Below are positions 18,634 to 29,500 of a stretch of 49,734 bases of DNA, piece by piece. The DNA is taken from the NCBI RefSeq assembly GCF_014736495.1, contig NZ_MDUX01000009.1, positions 32,001 through 81,734 of the forward strand, given 5' to 3'. The position numbers were made by a program, and so were the translations under genes. A model generated the notes under the pieces. The model did not search any database, was not told where the DNA came from, and worked only from the letters and a program-made list of their open reading frames with translations. This stretch comes from Candidatus Dactylopiibacterium carminicum. Lineage in GTDB: Bacteria; Pseudomonadota; Gammaproteobacteria; Burkholderiales; Rhodocyclaceae. How positions within the stretch are numbered: position 1 is the stretch's first letter; each line of letters begins with the position of its first letter.

Positions 18634-19490
18634 GCAGACTTCCAGTCGCAGAAGTGGTTGGGCACGATGCGGCCCATGCCCAGGCGCCAACCCTGTGCCT
18701 GGGCGTGCCAGGCGTAGCGCTGAGCCAGCCCGACGGCCTCTTCCAGCGAAGAGCCCTGTGCGATGAAGGCTGCCAAGGCCGCCGCAAGAAGGTCATTGCC
18801 GCCGAGATGACTGCCGGGGAGGCGTTCCCAGCTGTCGGTACGCAACATGCCTTGCTGTCCGAAGAGGGTATTCACGATCTGTGGCGACTGGGCATGGGCG
18901 CCAGTCAGCAGTACGTGGCCGGCACCATAGGCCAGCAGCAGGCGCGCACTGTCGGCATGCCCGGCAGGATAGGCCGGTGGGGCGTCCTCCGGCTCCGCTT
19001 CGCCTTCATCCACTGAATCATCATCGGGCGCCAGGCGCGCGGCGTCCTCCGGGCCACAGATCACGATCTGGCACAGTGGCAGGATCAGCTCGCAGATTGA
19101 TCCCAGCATGTCTTCTTCTGTTTCCGCGTCGCTGCCGTGCAGTGTCAGGTCGGGCGCGTACACCACAGGGATATCCGGATAGTCGGCGAGAACGTCCGCC
19201 ACTTCGGCCACGTTGTCCGTGCTGGCGAATTGGCCGAGTTTGAAGCAACTGACAGGAATGTCTTCCAGCAGGGCGCGGGCCTGATCGGCCACCCAATCGC
19301 CATCGGTCGCGAAAAATGACTCGGTCCGCGAAGTGTCCTGTACGAGCAGGCCCGTGCTCACGGACAATGGATAGACCCCAAGCGCGGAAAGGGTAAGGGC
19401 ATCACCGCCAAGGCCGATGGCAGACGTTGGATCGTTGCAACCGAAGCTCAGGACGGTGGACGGAGTGGTGAGCAGCCGGGGTGGGAGCAT
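18630..19490 (-). CDS. thiD: Divergent hydroxymethylpyrimidine/phosphomethylpyrimidine kinase
   Basis: A 286-residue ribokinase-fold protein. Position immediately before thiE and the segments SFGCNDPTSAIGLGGDALTL, VLLTGAH and GSHLGGNDLLAAALAAFI support ThiD. It is atypical: the usual AGSDPSGGAGIQAD opening is replaced by SFGCNDPTSAIG, and the usual GTGC anion-hole block by LGGND, which resembles the GAGD of general ribokinases. An acidic insert (DDDSVDEGEAEPEDAP, about 155-170) is also unusual. HMP-P phosphorylation is inferred from gene context. The start ATG 19490 may be one of several; no strong ribosome site was seen. Confidence 0.8.
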   Translation of the reverse strand: MLPPRLLTTPSTVLSFGCNDPTSAIGLGGDALTLSALGVYPLSVSTGLLVQDTSRTESFFATDGDWVADQARALLEDIPVSCFKLGQFASTDNVAEVADVLADYPDIPVVYAPDLTLHGSDAETEEDMLGSICELILPLCQIVICGPEDAARLAPDDDSVDEGEAEPEDAPPAYPAGHADSARLLLAYGAGHVLLTGAHAQSPQIVNTLFGQQGMLRTDSWERLPGSHLGGNDLLAAALAAFIAQGSSLEEAVGLAQRYAWHAQAQGWRLGMGRIVPNHFCDWKSA

Positions 19491-19831
19491 GGCGAGGCGA
19501 GCGGCAGCGGAGAAATCTGCCCGGGATACTACGGGACATTGATTTTAACCGATAAGGCTTATCGTAAATCGGCATGAGACGGGGATATCCATAGTGGCTC
19601 AGGTAAACCCGATTGGCAAAATCGGGGCACAATGGCGTTTAATGCGTGAGCTAATTACGCATTAAAGCCCTTGGCCCGGTCTTGCTGCGGTCGGTGAAAC
19701 ACAAGTTTGGTATATTTGCCGCCACCTACCCATAAAAGAAGGCGCTTGACCATAGGGGCTGGCTTTGCCTAGCCGGACAACAATACCGCACGGAAGGCTG
19801 GCGCGCCGGGCGGATGGAGAGGAGTTCTACG
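19491..19831. promoter_or_regulatory. Divergent thiD / pilG control region with three inverted repeats
   Basis: 341 bp between divergent operons. Three dyads lie in a row: CGATAAGGCTTATCG (19550-19564), CCCGATTggcaaAATCGGG (19608-19626) and TTTAATGCGT/ACGCATTAAA (19638-19666) with a 9-nt spacer. TTGGCA (19613-19618) and TTTAAT (19638-19643) could be a rightward promoter but with a long 19-bp spacer. No gene was found; in particular there is no rubredoxin gene, which often precedes pilG in related bacteria. Confidence 0.45.
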
Positions 19832-20233
19832 TTGGCAGAACGATCTGATGCCTCTGGCACCAAGGTGATGGTGATTGACGACAGTAATACCATTCGCCGC
19901 AGTGCAGAGATATTCCTGGCCCAGGCGGGCTACCAGGTCCTGCTGGCCGAGGATGGTTTCGATGCATTGGCCAAGATTGCCGATCATCATCCCAGTCTGA
20001 TTTTCGTCGACATCATGATGCCTCGTCTGGATGGTTATCAGACCTGTGCCCTGATCAAGAAGAATCCCAAGTTGTCTGCGACCCCCGTGATCATGTTGTC
20101 ATCCAAGGATGGCCTGTTCGACCGTGCGCGTGGCCGCATGGTGGGCTCCGATGAATACCTGACCAAACCCTTTACCAAAGACAGTCTGCTCAAGGTCGTG
20201 TCCGCACACTTGGCCGCGCGCGGACAAAACTGA
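19832..20233 (+). CDS. pilG: Twitching-motility response regulator PilG
   Basis: A 133-residue CheY-like receiver. VMVIDDSNTIRRSAEIFL, phosphoacceptor Asp60 in LIFVDIMMPRLDGYQTCALIKK, SSKDGLFDRARGRMVGSDEYLTKPF are nearly identical to known PilG proteins. The start is read as TTG at 19832, since GAGGAG lies 7 nt upstream and it yields the MAERSD-type N terminus; an ATG at 19814 has no ribosome site and would include the Shine-Dalgarno sequence in the coding region. In the Pil-Chp system PilG promotes pilus extension. First gene of pilG-pilH-pilI-pilJ-chpA. Confidence 0.93.
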   Translation: MAERSDASGTKVMVIDDSNTIRRSAEIFLAQAGYQVLLAEDGFDALAKIADHHPSLIFVDIMMPRLDGYQTCALIKKNPKLSATPVIMLSSKDGLFDRARGRMVGSDEYLTKPFTKDSLLKVVSAHLAARGQN

Positions 20234-20261
20234 TCCGTTGAATCCCGTTTGAGGCTCCACC

Positions 20262-20627
20262 ATGGCAATCAAGAAAATCCTCGTCGTCGATGACTCCCCC
20301 ACCGAACGTTTCGCGCTGGTCGAATTCCTTTCCAAGCAAGGTTATTCAGTGGTGACTGCGGATAATGGGGAAGAGGGCGTGCTGAAGGCGAAGGCTGAAT
20401 TGCCGGATCTGATCCTGATGGATGTGGTGATGCCCGTCATCAACGGTTATCAGGCCACGCGCACCATCTCCCGCGAGGAGAGCACGCGCAACATCCCCAT
20501 CATCATGACTACCAGTAAGGATGCCGAAACCGACAAGATCTGGGGCATGCGTCAAGGGGCCTTCGATTACATGACCAAGCCGCTCGACCTGCAGGAGCTG
20601 CTGCGCAAGATCCAATCGATCGGCTGA
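20262..20627 (+). CDS. pilH: Twitching-motility response regulator PilH
   Basis: A 121-residue receiver-only protein. KKILVVDDSPTERFALVEFLSKQGYSV, Asp54 in LILMDVVMPVINGYQATR and the C-terminal ARGAFDYMTKP-type segment (here RQGAFDYMTKPL) match PilH. In the Pil-Chp pathway PilH is phosphorylated by the same kinase as PilG and acts in pilus retraction or as a phosphate sink. It begins 28 nt after pilG with GAGG upstream of the ATG. Confidence 0.93.
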   Translation: MAIKKILVVDDSPTERFALVEFLSKQGYSVVTADNGEEGVLKAKAELPDLILMDVVMPVINGYQATRTISREESTRNIPIIMTTSKDAETDKIWGMRQGAFDYMTKPLDLQELLRKIQSIG

Positions 20628-20650
20628 AGCCGGCAAAGGGGAGGTGTCGC

Positions 20651-21172
20651 ATGGCAAAGCGCATCAGTCTGCGGGAGTTTCAGCAGGATCTGACCAAACG
20701 CCTGGCTGAAATGAGCAGCAGCGGGCGTCGTTCCGCGCTGCTGGCGGTCACCGCTGGCGCTGAGAACTGGCTGGTGGACCTTTCCGATGCCGGCGAGATC
20801 ATCGCCGCACCGGCTCTGACCGAGGTGCCGCTGACCCGCAACTGGTTCCGCGGGCTTGCCAACGTTCGCGGCAATCTCTACAGCGTGGTCGATTTGGCTG
20901 CCTTCTGCGGCGACCCCTTGCCACAGCTCACCAATGACTCGCGCATGATGCTTATCGGTGCCAAGCATGGTCTGCACACCGCGTTGCTGGTGTCGCGTGC
21001 GCTGGGGCTGCGCAATCCCGATGATTTCGAGCTCGATGAAAGCTTTGCCGATGCGCGGCCGTGGATTGGCGCTGCATTACGGGACAATCAAAACCGGCTG
21101 TGGAAGCGTCTGATCGTGCGGCCCCTGCTGGCTGATCCGCGCTTTCTCGATGCCGGTGCCGACGCGCGCTGA
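20651..21172 (+). CDS. pilI: CheW-like adaptor PilI
   Basis: A 173-residue CheW-domain protein that would couple the receptor PilJ to the ChpA kinase. The NWFRGLANVRGNLYSVVDLAAFCG segment matches the CheW core, where a ligand-free beta barrel bridges receptor and kinase. A GGGGAGG ribosome site precedes the ATG. Placement between pilH and pilJ fixes the role; CheW sequence conservation alone is weak. Confidence 0.9.
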   Translation: MAKRISLREFQQDLTKRLAEMSSSGRRSALLAVTAGAENWLVDLSDAGEIIAAPALTEVPLTRNWFRGLANVRGNLYSVVDLAAFCGDPLPQLTNDSRMMLIGAKHGLHTALLVSRALGLRNPDDFELDESFADARPWIGAALRDNQNRLWKRLIVRPLLADPRFLDAGADAR

Positions 21173-21285
21173 AGCTGCGCAGCGCCGGCGGTGTTTGTAG
21201 CACGCTGTGTTGAAACCTATGCAAGGCGGCGCCCGGGGCTGCCGCTCATAACGAAACCAACGCCCGCATCATTCGGAGCACTCGT

Positions 21286-23430
21286 ATGGCACTCAAACTT
21301 CCTGGCTTTCTGACTCGCAGCAAGGCAAGAACCGTTGGTTCGGACCATACCGTCATGGATAGCCGCGCCACGCTGCTTGAGTCCGCCGCTCCAGGCCGCG
21401 CCAGCATCCGGCGCAAGCTCCCGCTGCTCGGGGATCGGCCGCTGACCGAACAGATGCGGATCATCGGCAGCTTCTTCGGCGTGACGCTGATTGCCGTGAT
21501 CGCGCTGACCTATCTGCAGATCAACTCCGCGCGCCAGGGTACGGCCTATGTGTCCGCCACCGGGCAGATGGGTACTCTTTCCCAGATGCTTGCCAAGGCC
21601 GCGCAGCTGGCCGTGACTGGCGGACGGACCGGCTTCTCCGAACTGAAGGAAAGTCGCGAACAGTTCTCCGTGCTGCTCGAAACGATTTCGAAGGGCGGGA
21701 GTGTGGATGGCATCTTCGTGCCGGCCTCGCCTGCGGCGGTGCGCCCCCAGCTTGATGAGGTGGCGACGATCTGGGCCAAGGTCAACAAGGAAGCGCAGGA
21801 CGTTGCCAATCAGCAGGTGCAGATTACCCGCCTGGGTTCTGCGGTGACCAACATCAACAGCAACAACGCCCAGTTGCTGGACTTCGCCGAACAGGTTGCG
21901 CGTGCCAAGCTGAAACGTGGTGCCAATGCACGGGACATCGAAACCGCCAACCAGGTCGTGATGCTTTCGCAGCGCATGGCCAAGAATGCCAACGCGCTGC
22001 TGGCGGCGGAATCGGTGGATCCGGAAGTGATCTTCCTGCTGGGCCGTGACCAGAACACCTTCAGTGAACTGCTGGAGCAACTGGAAGGCTCCGCAGTCGA
22101 TGCGGATGCGAAACAGAAACTGGAAGACCTGAAACTCGCAGCCACCAAGCACCAGGTGGCGGTGGGGGGCATTCTGGGCAACGTGCAGCCGTTGCTGACG
22201 GCCAAGCGCTCGGGCATCACCATCTTTGAGGAATCCACCAAGCTGCTGGATGCCATCAAGGTGTTGTCCAGCGCCTACAACCAGGCCTACACGGGTATCA
22301 GCTGGTTGCTGATCGGCATCATGATCCTTGGCCCGCTGGCCTTGCTGGCACTGGCCGGTCTGGTCTGGGCCTACAACAACGACCTTTCGCTGCGCCGCGA
22401 CGAGGCCGATCGCCAGCGGCAACTGGCGGAAACCGAAAAGAACGCTACGCAGCAGGCCATTCTGCGGCTGATGAACGAAATGGGCGACCTCGCTGACGGT
22501 GACCTGACCATCCGCGCCACCGTGACCGAAGACGTGACCGGTGCCATCGCCGACTCTGTGAACTACACGATTGAAGAGCTCTCCGTGCTGGTTCGCCGCA
22601 TCAACGACGCGGCAGGCCGTGTGACGATTGCGACCGAGACTGCACAGCGTATCTCCGGCGAACTGCTTGACGCTTCCGAACGCCAGTCGCGCGAGATCAC
22701 CCAGGCGGGCTCGCAGATCCAGGAAATGGCGCGTTCGATGACCAGCATTTCCGGCTCTGCACTGCAGACAGCCCAGGTGGCCCGTCGTTCGCTGGAGGCA
22801 GCTCGCAAGGGGGCAGATGCCGTGCAGGCATCCATCCGCGGCATGAACGAAATCCGCGAGCAGATCCAGGAAACCTCCAAGCGGATCAAGCGCCTCGGTG
22901 AATCCTCACAGGAGATCGGCGAAATCGTGGAGCTGATTTCCGATATTACCGAGCAGACCAACGTGCTGGCTTTGAACGCAGCCATTCAGGCCGCTTCTGC
23001 GGGTGAAGCCGGGCGCGGTTTCACGGTGGTTGCCGAAGAAGTGCAGCGTCTTGCGGAACGCTCCGCCGAGGCCACCAAGCAGATCGCGGCCATCGTGAAG
23101 ACGATTCAGACCGACACCGGCGATGCTGTGGCGGCCATGGAAAATTCCACGCGCGGTGTGGTCGATGGAGCCAAGCTTTCCGACGCGGCCGGCCAGGCCC
23201 TGTCCGAGATCGGCGATGTGTCGGTGGAAATGGCTACGCTCGTCGAAAAGATCTCGGCCGATACGCAGCGTCAGGCCAATGTGGCGACCGAGGTATCGGA
23301 AGCCATGCGGGGCATTCTCTCGATCAACGAAGCCACCACGCGCGGCACACAGCAATCGGCCGTGTCAATCGGCCAGCTGGCCGATCTTGCGGTCGAGCTC
23401 AAGGGCTCGGTATCCGGCTTCAAGGTTTGA
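21286..23430 (+). CDS. pilJ: Methyl-accepting chemotaxis protein PilJ
   Basis: A 714-residue receptor. After a cytoplasmic N terminus, TM1 lies at about 58-77 and TM2 at about 339-362, bounding a helical periplasmic region with two PilJ-type sensory repeats. A HAMP region and a long cytoplasmic coiled coil follow. The kinase-binding tip [21 protein letters not shown] is conserved. PilJ senses surface contact or pilin and controls ChpA. There is no pilK methyltransferase or chpB methylesterase beside it, so adaptation by methylation would need genes elsewhere. Confidence 0.95.
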   Translation: MALKLPGFLTRSKARTVGSDHTVMDSRATLLESAAPGRASIRRKLPLLGDRPLTEQMRIIGSFFGVTLIAVIALTYLQINSARQGTAYVSATGQMGTLSQMLAKAAQLAVTGGRTGFSELKESREQFSVLLETISKGGSVDGIFVPASPAAVRPQLDEVATIWAKVNKEAQDVANQQVQITRLGSAVTNINSNNAQLLDFAEQVARAKLKRGANARDIETANQVVMLSQRMAKNANALLAAESVDPEVIFLLGRDQNTFSELLEQLEGSAVDADAKQKLEDLKLAATKHQVAVGGILGNVQPLLTAKRSGITIFEESTKLLDAIKVLSSAYNQAYTGISWLLIGIMILGPLALLALAGLVWAYNNDLSLRRDEADRQRQLAETEKNATQQAILRLMNEMGDLADGDLTIRATVTEDVTGAIADSVNYTIEELSVLVRRINDAAGRVTIATETAQRISGELLDASERQSREITQAGSQIQEMARSMTSISGSALQTAQVARRSLEAARKGADAVQASIRGMNEIREQIQETSKRIKRLGESSQEIGEIVELISDITEQTNVLALNAAIQAASAGEAGRGFTVVAEEVQRLAERSAEATKQIAAIVKTIQTDTGDAVAAMENSTRGVVDGAKLSDAAGQALSEIGDVSVEMATLVEKISADTQRQANVATEVSEAMRGILSINEATTRGTQQSAVSIGQLADLAVELKGSVSGFKV

Positions 23431-23519
23431 TGACGGTCGTCCCGCATGCCACGCGCTTCCTCCTCTGCTCCGCCGGGCGGACAGGGCCGGCAACGTTGCG
23501 TCTGCACACGAGGCAATAG

Positions 23520-26500
23520 ATGAGTCAAAACAGCGATTTCGATGTGGGTCCGCTGACCTGGGTGAAGGCCGAGATTGATGCCGCGCTGGCATCTGCCCGC
23601 GAGCGTCTGCTGACGGTGCAGGAAAACCCGGACCAACGCGAGCCCTTGCGCTTTGCCCAGAGCTTTGTGCACCAGGCCAGCGGTGCGCTTTCCGTGGTCG
23701 GCCTTGATGGTGTGACGCAATTCGCGGAAAGCATCGACAAGCTGCTTTCCGCCCTGGCGGCGGGAGACTCCCCTGCAACGCCGGAGAATCTGGCGCTGAC
23801 CCTGCGTGCCACCGGCGTGCTCGGCAACTACATCAACGAAGTGGCCGCCGGGGCCCCCAATCAGCCCTTGCGTCTGTTCCCCGTCTATCAGGAACTGGCG
23901 TCTGCTCGCGGTGGCGATGCACCCTTGCCGGCGAAGTTGTTCTTTCCCGATTTGAGCGCTCGCCCGCAACTGGAGCGCGTGGCCGCCATTGCGCCAGACC
24001 GTGCAGCCCACGAGTTGCGTGTGCTGCGTGGCCGCTTTGAGAAAGGCCTGCTTGGCTGGCTGCGCAAGCCACAGGAGGCCAAAGGGCCGCAGGACATGCT
24101 CAATGCCGTCGCACGCATCGAGCAGATCCAGTCGCAACCGGCTACCCGTACCTTCTGGTGGGCTGCCATCGCCTTCTTTGAAGGGCTGGTGGCGCAGGCA
24201 ATTCCGGCGGACCGTGACACCCAGCGTCTGTGCCGTCGTATTGATGCGCAGATGCGCCGATTGCTCGAAGGTTCGCAGATCATCGCCGAGCGCCTGGTGC
24301 GCGATGTGCTCTACCACGTAGGTACTGCCCGGACTGAAACCCGCCATGCGCAAGCCGTGCGGCAGGCATTCCAGCTCGATCAGATAATCCCGGGCGTAGA
24401 TGCGGAGCTGTCCGACACCTTGCGGCAGCCGCATGTGCTGCGTGTGCGCGAAACACTTGATCAGAGCAAGGAAGCCTGGAACCGGTTCAGTGCCGGTGCG
24501 GCCATCGCGTTGCCGCAGTTCCAGGAACAGCTCTCCGAGCTGGTGCGCCGGACCGAACCGATGCGGCTGTCGCAGGTCACGCGTCTGCTCGAAACGCTGG
24601 CGGGTACTGTGGCCTGGCTGCGAGCCGACCCCCTGCGCCAGTCCGACGACTTGTCGATGGAGATCGCAACCAGCCTGCTGGTGGTCGAACAGGCAGTCGA
24701 GTCGCCCAATGCCGACCAGGCCATGCTGCGTCGTCAGGTGGATCTGCTATGTGGTCAATTCGATGCCCGGCGGGAAGGACAGGTCGTCGTCGAGCTGGAT
24801 CTCACGCCGTTCGGCGAGGTCTCGCGGCGTGCCCAGGAGCGTCTGTTCTTCAATCAGCTGGCACGGGAAATTCTCACCAATCTCGGACAGATCGAGCAGA
24901 CCCTGGATGCTTTCTTCCGCAATCCGGACCTGCGTGAAACCCTGCCGGCACTGGCTGCACCACTCAAGCAGATCGAAGGTGCCTTCGCTGTGCTCGGCGA
25001 GACGCGTGCCGTCGCGCTGGTGCAGGAGAACACCGCTCGCATCCAGGCCTTTGCCACCGAAGAAAACCTGCCGGCACCTGAAGAGTTCGATACTCTGGCC
25101 CATCAGTTGTCCGCGCTGGGCTTCTATGTTGATGCGCTCAAGAATGGCCCGGCACGCCTCGAAGACTTCATCGAGCCACGCAAGCAACAGGAAGAGGAAG
25201 AGGAAGTTCCTGCAGGGGAAACGCTGGAGTTGCAACTGCAGCGCGAAGCGGAAGAAACCCGCAATCTGGCGGCTGCACTCAAGGATGCTCCCCAGGACGA
25301 AGCCCTGCGCCAGCAACTGGTCAGCAACCTCGAATCCTTGCGCGACGATGCCCAATTGGTGGCCGATGCCGCGCTTGAGCAGCGTGCTCGTGAGGCATTG
25401 AGCAGCCTCAAGGCTGGCGGTAGCGACGTCGGCGAATTGGTCACGCGTGATGGTGGTGCGGTCGTCGAAGCGCCCCAGCCCTCCGCCGAGACCACGCGTC
25501 TGATCAGTGCCAGCAGTGAGGAACTCGACGCCGAATTGCTGGCGATCTTTCTCGAAGAAGCGCATGAAGTGCTGGCTACCATCGCGGAACATCGCAATCT
25601 GGTGGCCGCCGGTGCGCACGATTTCGATGCACTGACCACGGTGCGTCGTGGTTTCCATACGCTCAAGGGGTCCAGCCGCATGGTGGGGTTGGGCGATTTC
25701 TCCGAGGCTGCACGCCACGTCGAGATGACCTTGAACCGCTGGTTGCAACTGGAGAAGGATGCCACGCCGGAACTGATCGCCCTGCTTGACTGCGGTGTGC
25801 TGACTTTCGGTGCTTGGGTGGAACAACTGGAGGGCGGCGGCAGCCCCTGGCGAGACGCAGCCGAACTCATTGCGCAGGCGCAGCGCCTGCTGTCTTCTCT
25901 GGATGGTCCTGGAGATGACGATGGCTCGGGGCAACCCAATCCGGCAGTGGTCCTGCCCGTGGGTGACAGCGGTATGCTGGATGCGTCTCTGACCGCCACC
26001 GCCCTGGCCCCCCTGCTGGATAATCCGACGCTAGAGACCAGTTCCGAACTGGATCTGACAAGTACGCTGCTGGAACTGGACCTGGCAGCGCTTCCCTCGG
26101 GGGAGCAAGGGCATACCGAGATCGATCTGTCGGTCACCGATTTCGAAGGCGACGTATTGCGTGCCTTTTCCGAGGAGTTCGGCGAAACGAAGGCAGCCGT
26201 TGCCAGCGCCGACAACGCGCAGCGTTTCCTGCCGCCGGGTGTGAGCGTCGATGGCGATTTCGACTTCGACCTAGGGGAACTTGCCGAGGATTCTCTACCC
26301 GAGAAAGAGGGGGCGATTCCCTCTGAGGCGGATCGAGACGATGTCGAATTGACCTTGCCTGAATTGGTGGAAGAAGTTCCGGAAGAGGCTGCCGCAGCCG
26401 AGCTGGATCTGACCGAATCGCAGATTGGCGGTGTGCTTGAGGGGCTGGTGGCAGAGCGTGAAGGCAATGCCGAGTTCGATCTGACTGCCACCGATCTCGC

Positions 26501-29500
26501 CATCGAGCTGCAACGCGAAGAGGAAAGTGTCGATTTCCCGCAGTCCCTGGGGCTCCCACTGATCGAAGATCTGTTGCTGGACGAGCAGGCCCCGGCCGAG
26601 CAATCTGCATTAGCCGATGAAGCGCGGGAGAATCCGCAGGACGGAGCCACTGCCGGGACGCAGGAGGTCAAGGCCGATGAAATCACTATCGGCGACCAAG
26701 TCCTGTCGCGTGGGCTCTACGATCTCTATGTTGCTGAATCGCGCCAGCTGCTGGATGTCCTTCTCGATGAACACGGCCGTCTGGCCGGCAATCCGCTGCG
26801 TTACCCCTCCGTCGACTCAATCCGCGCGGCACATACGCTGGCGGGGATCTCCGGCACCGCCCGCATCGAGCCGGCCTACGCCCTGGGCAAGGCGCTCGAG
26901 CATGCGCTGCATCGGTTTGCCGATCCACAGGTTGCACCCGAGCCGGTGCAGACCGATCTGCTTGGCACTGTCATCCTGACACTGGACGGGATGCTGGGCG
27001 AAGTTCTGCTGCTGCAGATGCCTGAGGACACGCCTGACCTGATCGAACAACTGCGTGCCTTGCAACCCTCGTTGGGTGAGCAGATCCCGGTGGCTGACTT
27101 GCCTGTCGTCACCGAGGTGCCGATTGCGGCCGTTCCGACCCATGAGGAGGGAGAGCAGCCCGCCGCTACCGATTCGGGCGACGAGCGTGCTCCGGTGGAA
27201 ACGCCTGAAACGCTGGAGATCGTAACGGAAGTTTCCGCACTGAATGTGGAAACCATCGTGCTGCCCGAGGCGCCAACGCCTGACAACATGGAGGCTGCGC
27301 CGGCCGACGAACTCGATGAGCAATTGCTGCCCATCTTTTTCGAGGAGGCCAATGAACTGATTGAAACCATTGCGGCCACACTGCGTGAAATGCGTGCGGC
27401 GCCCACCGAGGCTGAGCCTGCATTGGCATTGGCGCGCAGTCTGCACACGCTGAAGGGCAGCGCACGGATGGCTGGTGCGATGCGCCTGGGGCAGTACGTC
27501 CACAATCTTGAAGGCTATCTTGAGATGGCCGATGCACGTGGACAGCCGCATGGCGTGCTGGTAGATGACTTGGAAAGCGGTCTCGATCACGTGGTGGCGA
27601 TGATCGAGCGTCTCAGGCATCCAGAGCAGGTTGCTGCTGCCGAATCGGCGCAAACGCCCGTGGAGCTTGATGCCGAAACTGATTCCCGGTCTGCGGATAT
27701 CCCGGCCCAGGATGTCACCGCGTCTCGACCGCAGGTCGCGCCGCAGTTCCCGCTGGACGAACTGGAGGCTGCCCAGCCTGCACAGCGTGCCCCGTTGCGC
27801 GTGCGTGCCGAGCTGATCGACCGGTTCGTCAACGAGGCGGGTGAAATCTCCATCGCGCGGACCCGGATCGAAGGCGAAATGCGTGTACTGCGCCGATCCC
27901 TGCTTGATCTGACGGAAAACGTGATCCGCTTGCGCAATCAACTGCGTGAGGTCGAGATCCAGGCTGAATCGCAGATGCAATCGCGCATCGCGGCTGCCGA
28001 AGCGCAACATGCGAATTTCGATCCACTGGAATTCGACCGTTTCACGCGCTTGCAGGAACTTACGCGCATGATGGCCGAGTCGGTTGGTGACGTGACCACC
28101 ATCCAGCAGAATCTGTTGCGCAATCTGGATGCAGCGGATTCTGCACTGCATGCGCAGGGGCGGTTGTCGCGCGACCTGCAGCAGGCGCTGATGGGCGTAC
28201 GTATGGAGCCCTTCGAGGAGCTCGCGGATCGCCTCTATCGCATCGTTCGCCAGACCGCGAAGGAGCTTGGCAAGCGCGCCAATCTGGATATCCAGGGGGG
28301 CGCGATCGAAATCGATCGTGGTGTGCTGGACAAGATGACCGCACCGATCGAACACTTGTTGCGCAACGCCGTGGCGCACGGCATCGAACTGCCGGAGCAG
28401 CGTGCGGGCGCGGGTAAGCCCGAGTTTGGTCAGATCACCCTCAAGCTCACCCAGTTGTCCAACGAAATCGCGCTGGAACTGGCCGACGATGGGCGCGGAC
28501 TCGACTACCAGCGCATCCTGGCGCGCGGTCGTGAGGCGGGCCTGCTTGGTCCCAACGAGACGCCGGGTGAAAACCGCCTGACCCAGCTGATTTTCGAGCC
28601 CGGGTTCTCCACCGCACAGCAGGTTTCCGGCATTGCCGGCCGTGGCGTCGGCATGGATGTGGTGAAGAACGAAACCTTGTCGGTCGGTGGCCGCATCGAG
28701 GTCTTCTCCGAGGCAGGCAAGGGCTCGCGTTTCATGGTCCACCTGCCGCTCACGCTGGCGGTCACCCAGGCCTTGCTGGTGCGTTCGGGCGAACGGACCT
28801 ACGCCGTGCCTTCGAACATGGTCGAGCAGGCGCTGGAGCTCAAGGAAGCCGCGCTGGCCGACATTCGTGCCAGGGGTTTCGTCGAATGGAAGGACACCCA
28901 GTATCCGCTAGCCTACATGCCCCGTCTGCTGGGCAATCCGTATGCCCAGCCGGCGCAGAGCCGTTTCCACTGGGTACTGCTGGTGCGCGCGGGCAGTCAG
29001 AGGCTGGCCGTGCTGATCGACGAGCTGCGTGGCAACCAGGAAATCGTGGTCAAGAACGCCGGGCCGCAGTTCGTGCGCCTGCAAGGCTATTCGGGTGCGA
29101 CCGTGCTGGCTGATGGCGAGATCTCGCTGATCCTGAACCCTGTGGCCCTGGCCGCATGGCAGAGTACGGCCACGGCGCCGCTGGACGGGAAGGCGGCCGA
29201 GCTGGATGAGCAGCCTCTGGATGCCTCGCAGACCCGTATCCCCTCCGTGATGGTGGTCGACGATTCGCTGACCGTGCGCAAGATCACCAGCCGCTTGCTG
29301 GAGCGCGAGGGTTTCCACGTAGTGACGGCCAAGGATGGTGTCGATGCGTTGGAACAACTGACAGAGTACAAGCCGGACGTGATGCTGCTCGACATCGAGA
29401 TGCCGCGCATGGATGGCTTTGACCTGGCACGCAACGTACGCGCGGACGCGCGCCTGAAGGATGTGCCGATCATCATGATCACTTCGCGCATGGCGGACAA

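Noticed and set aside
19491..19700. TPP riboswitch upstream of thiD
   Set aside because: No CTGAGA or matching downstream core is visible on the minus strand.
26817..28742. 641-residue open frame antisense to chpA
   Set aside because: Composition is a mirror of the chpA coding strand; the sense protein has recognisable domains and the antisense has none.
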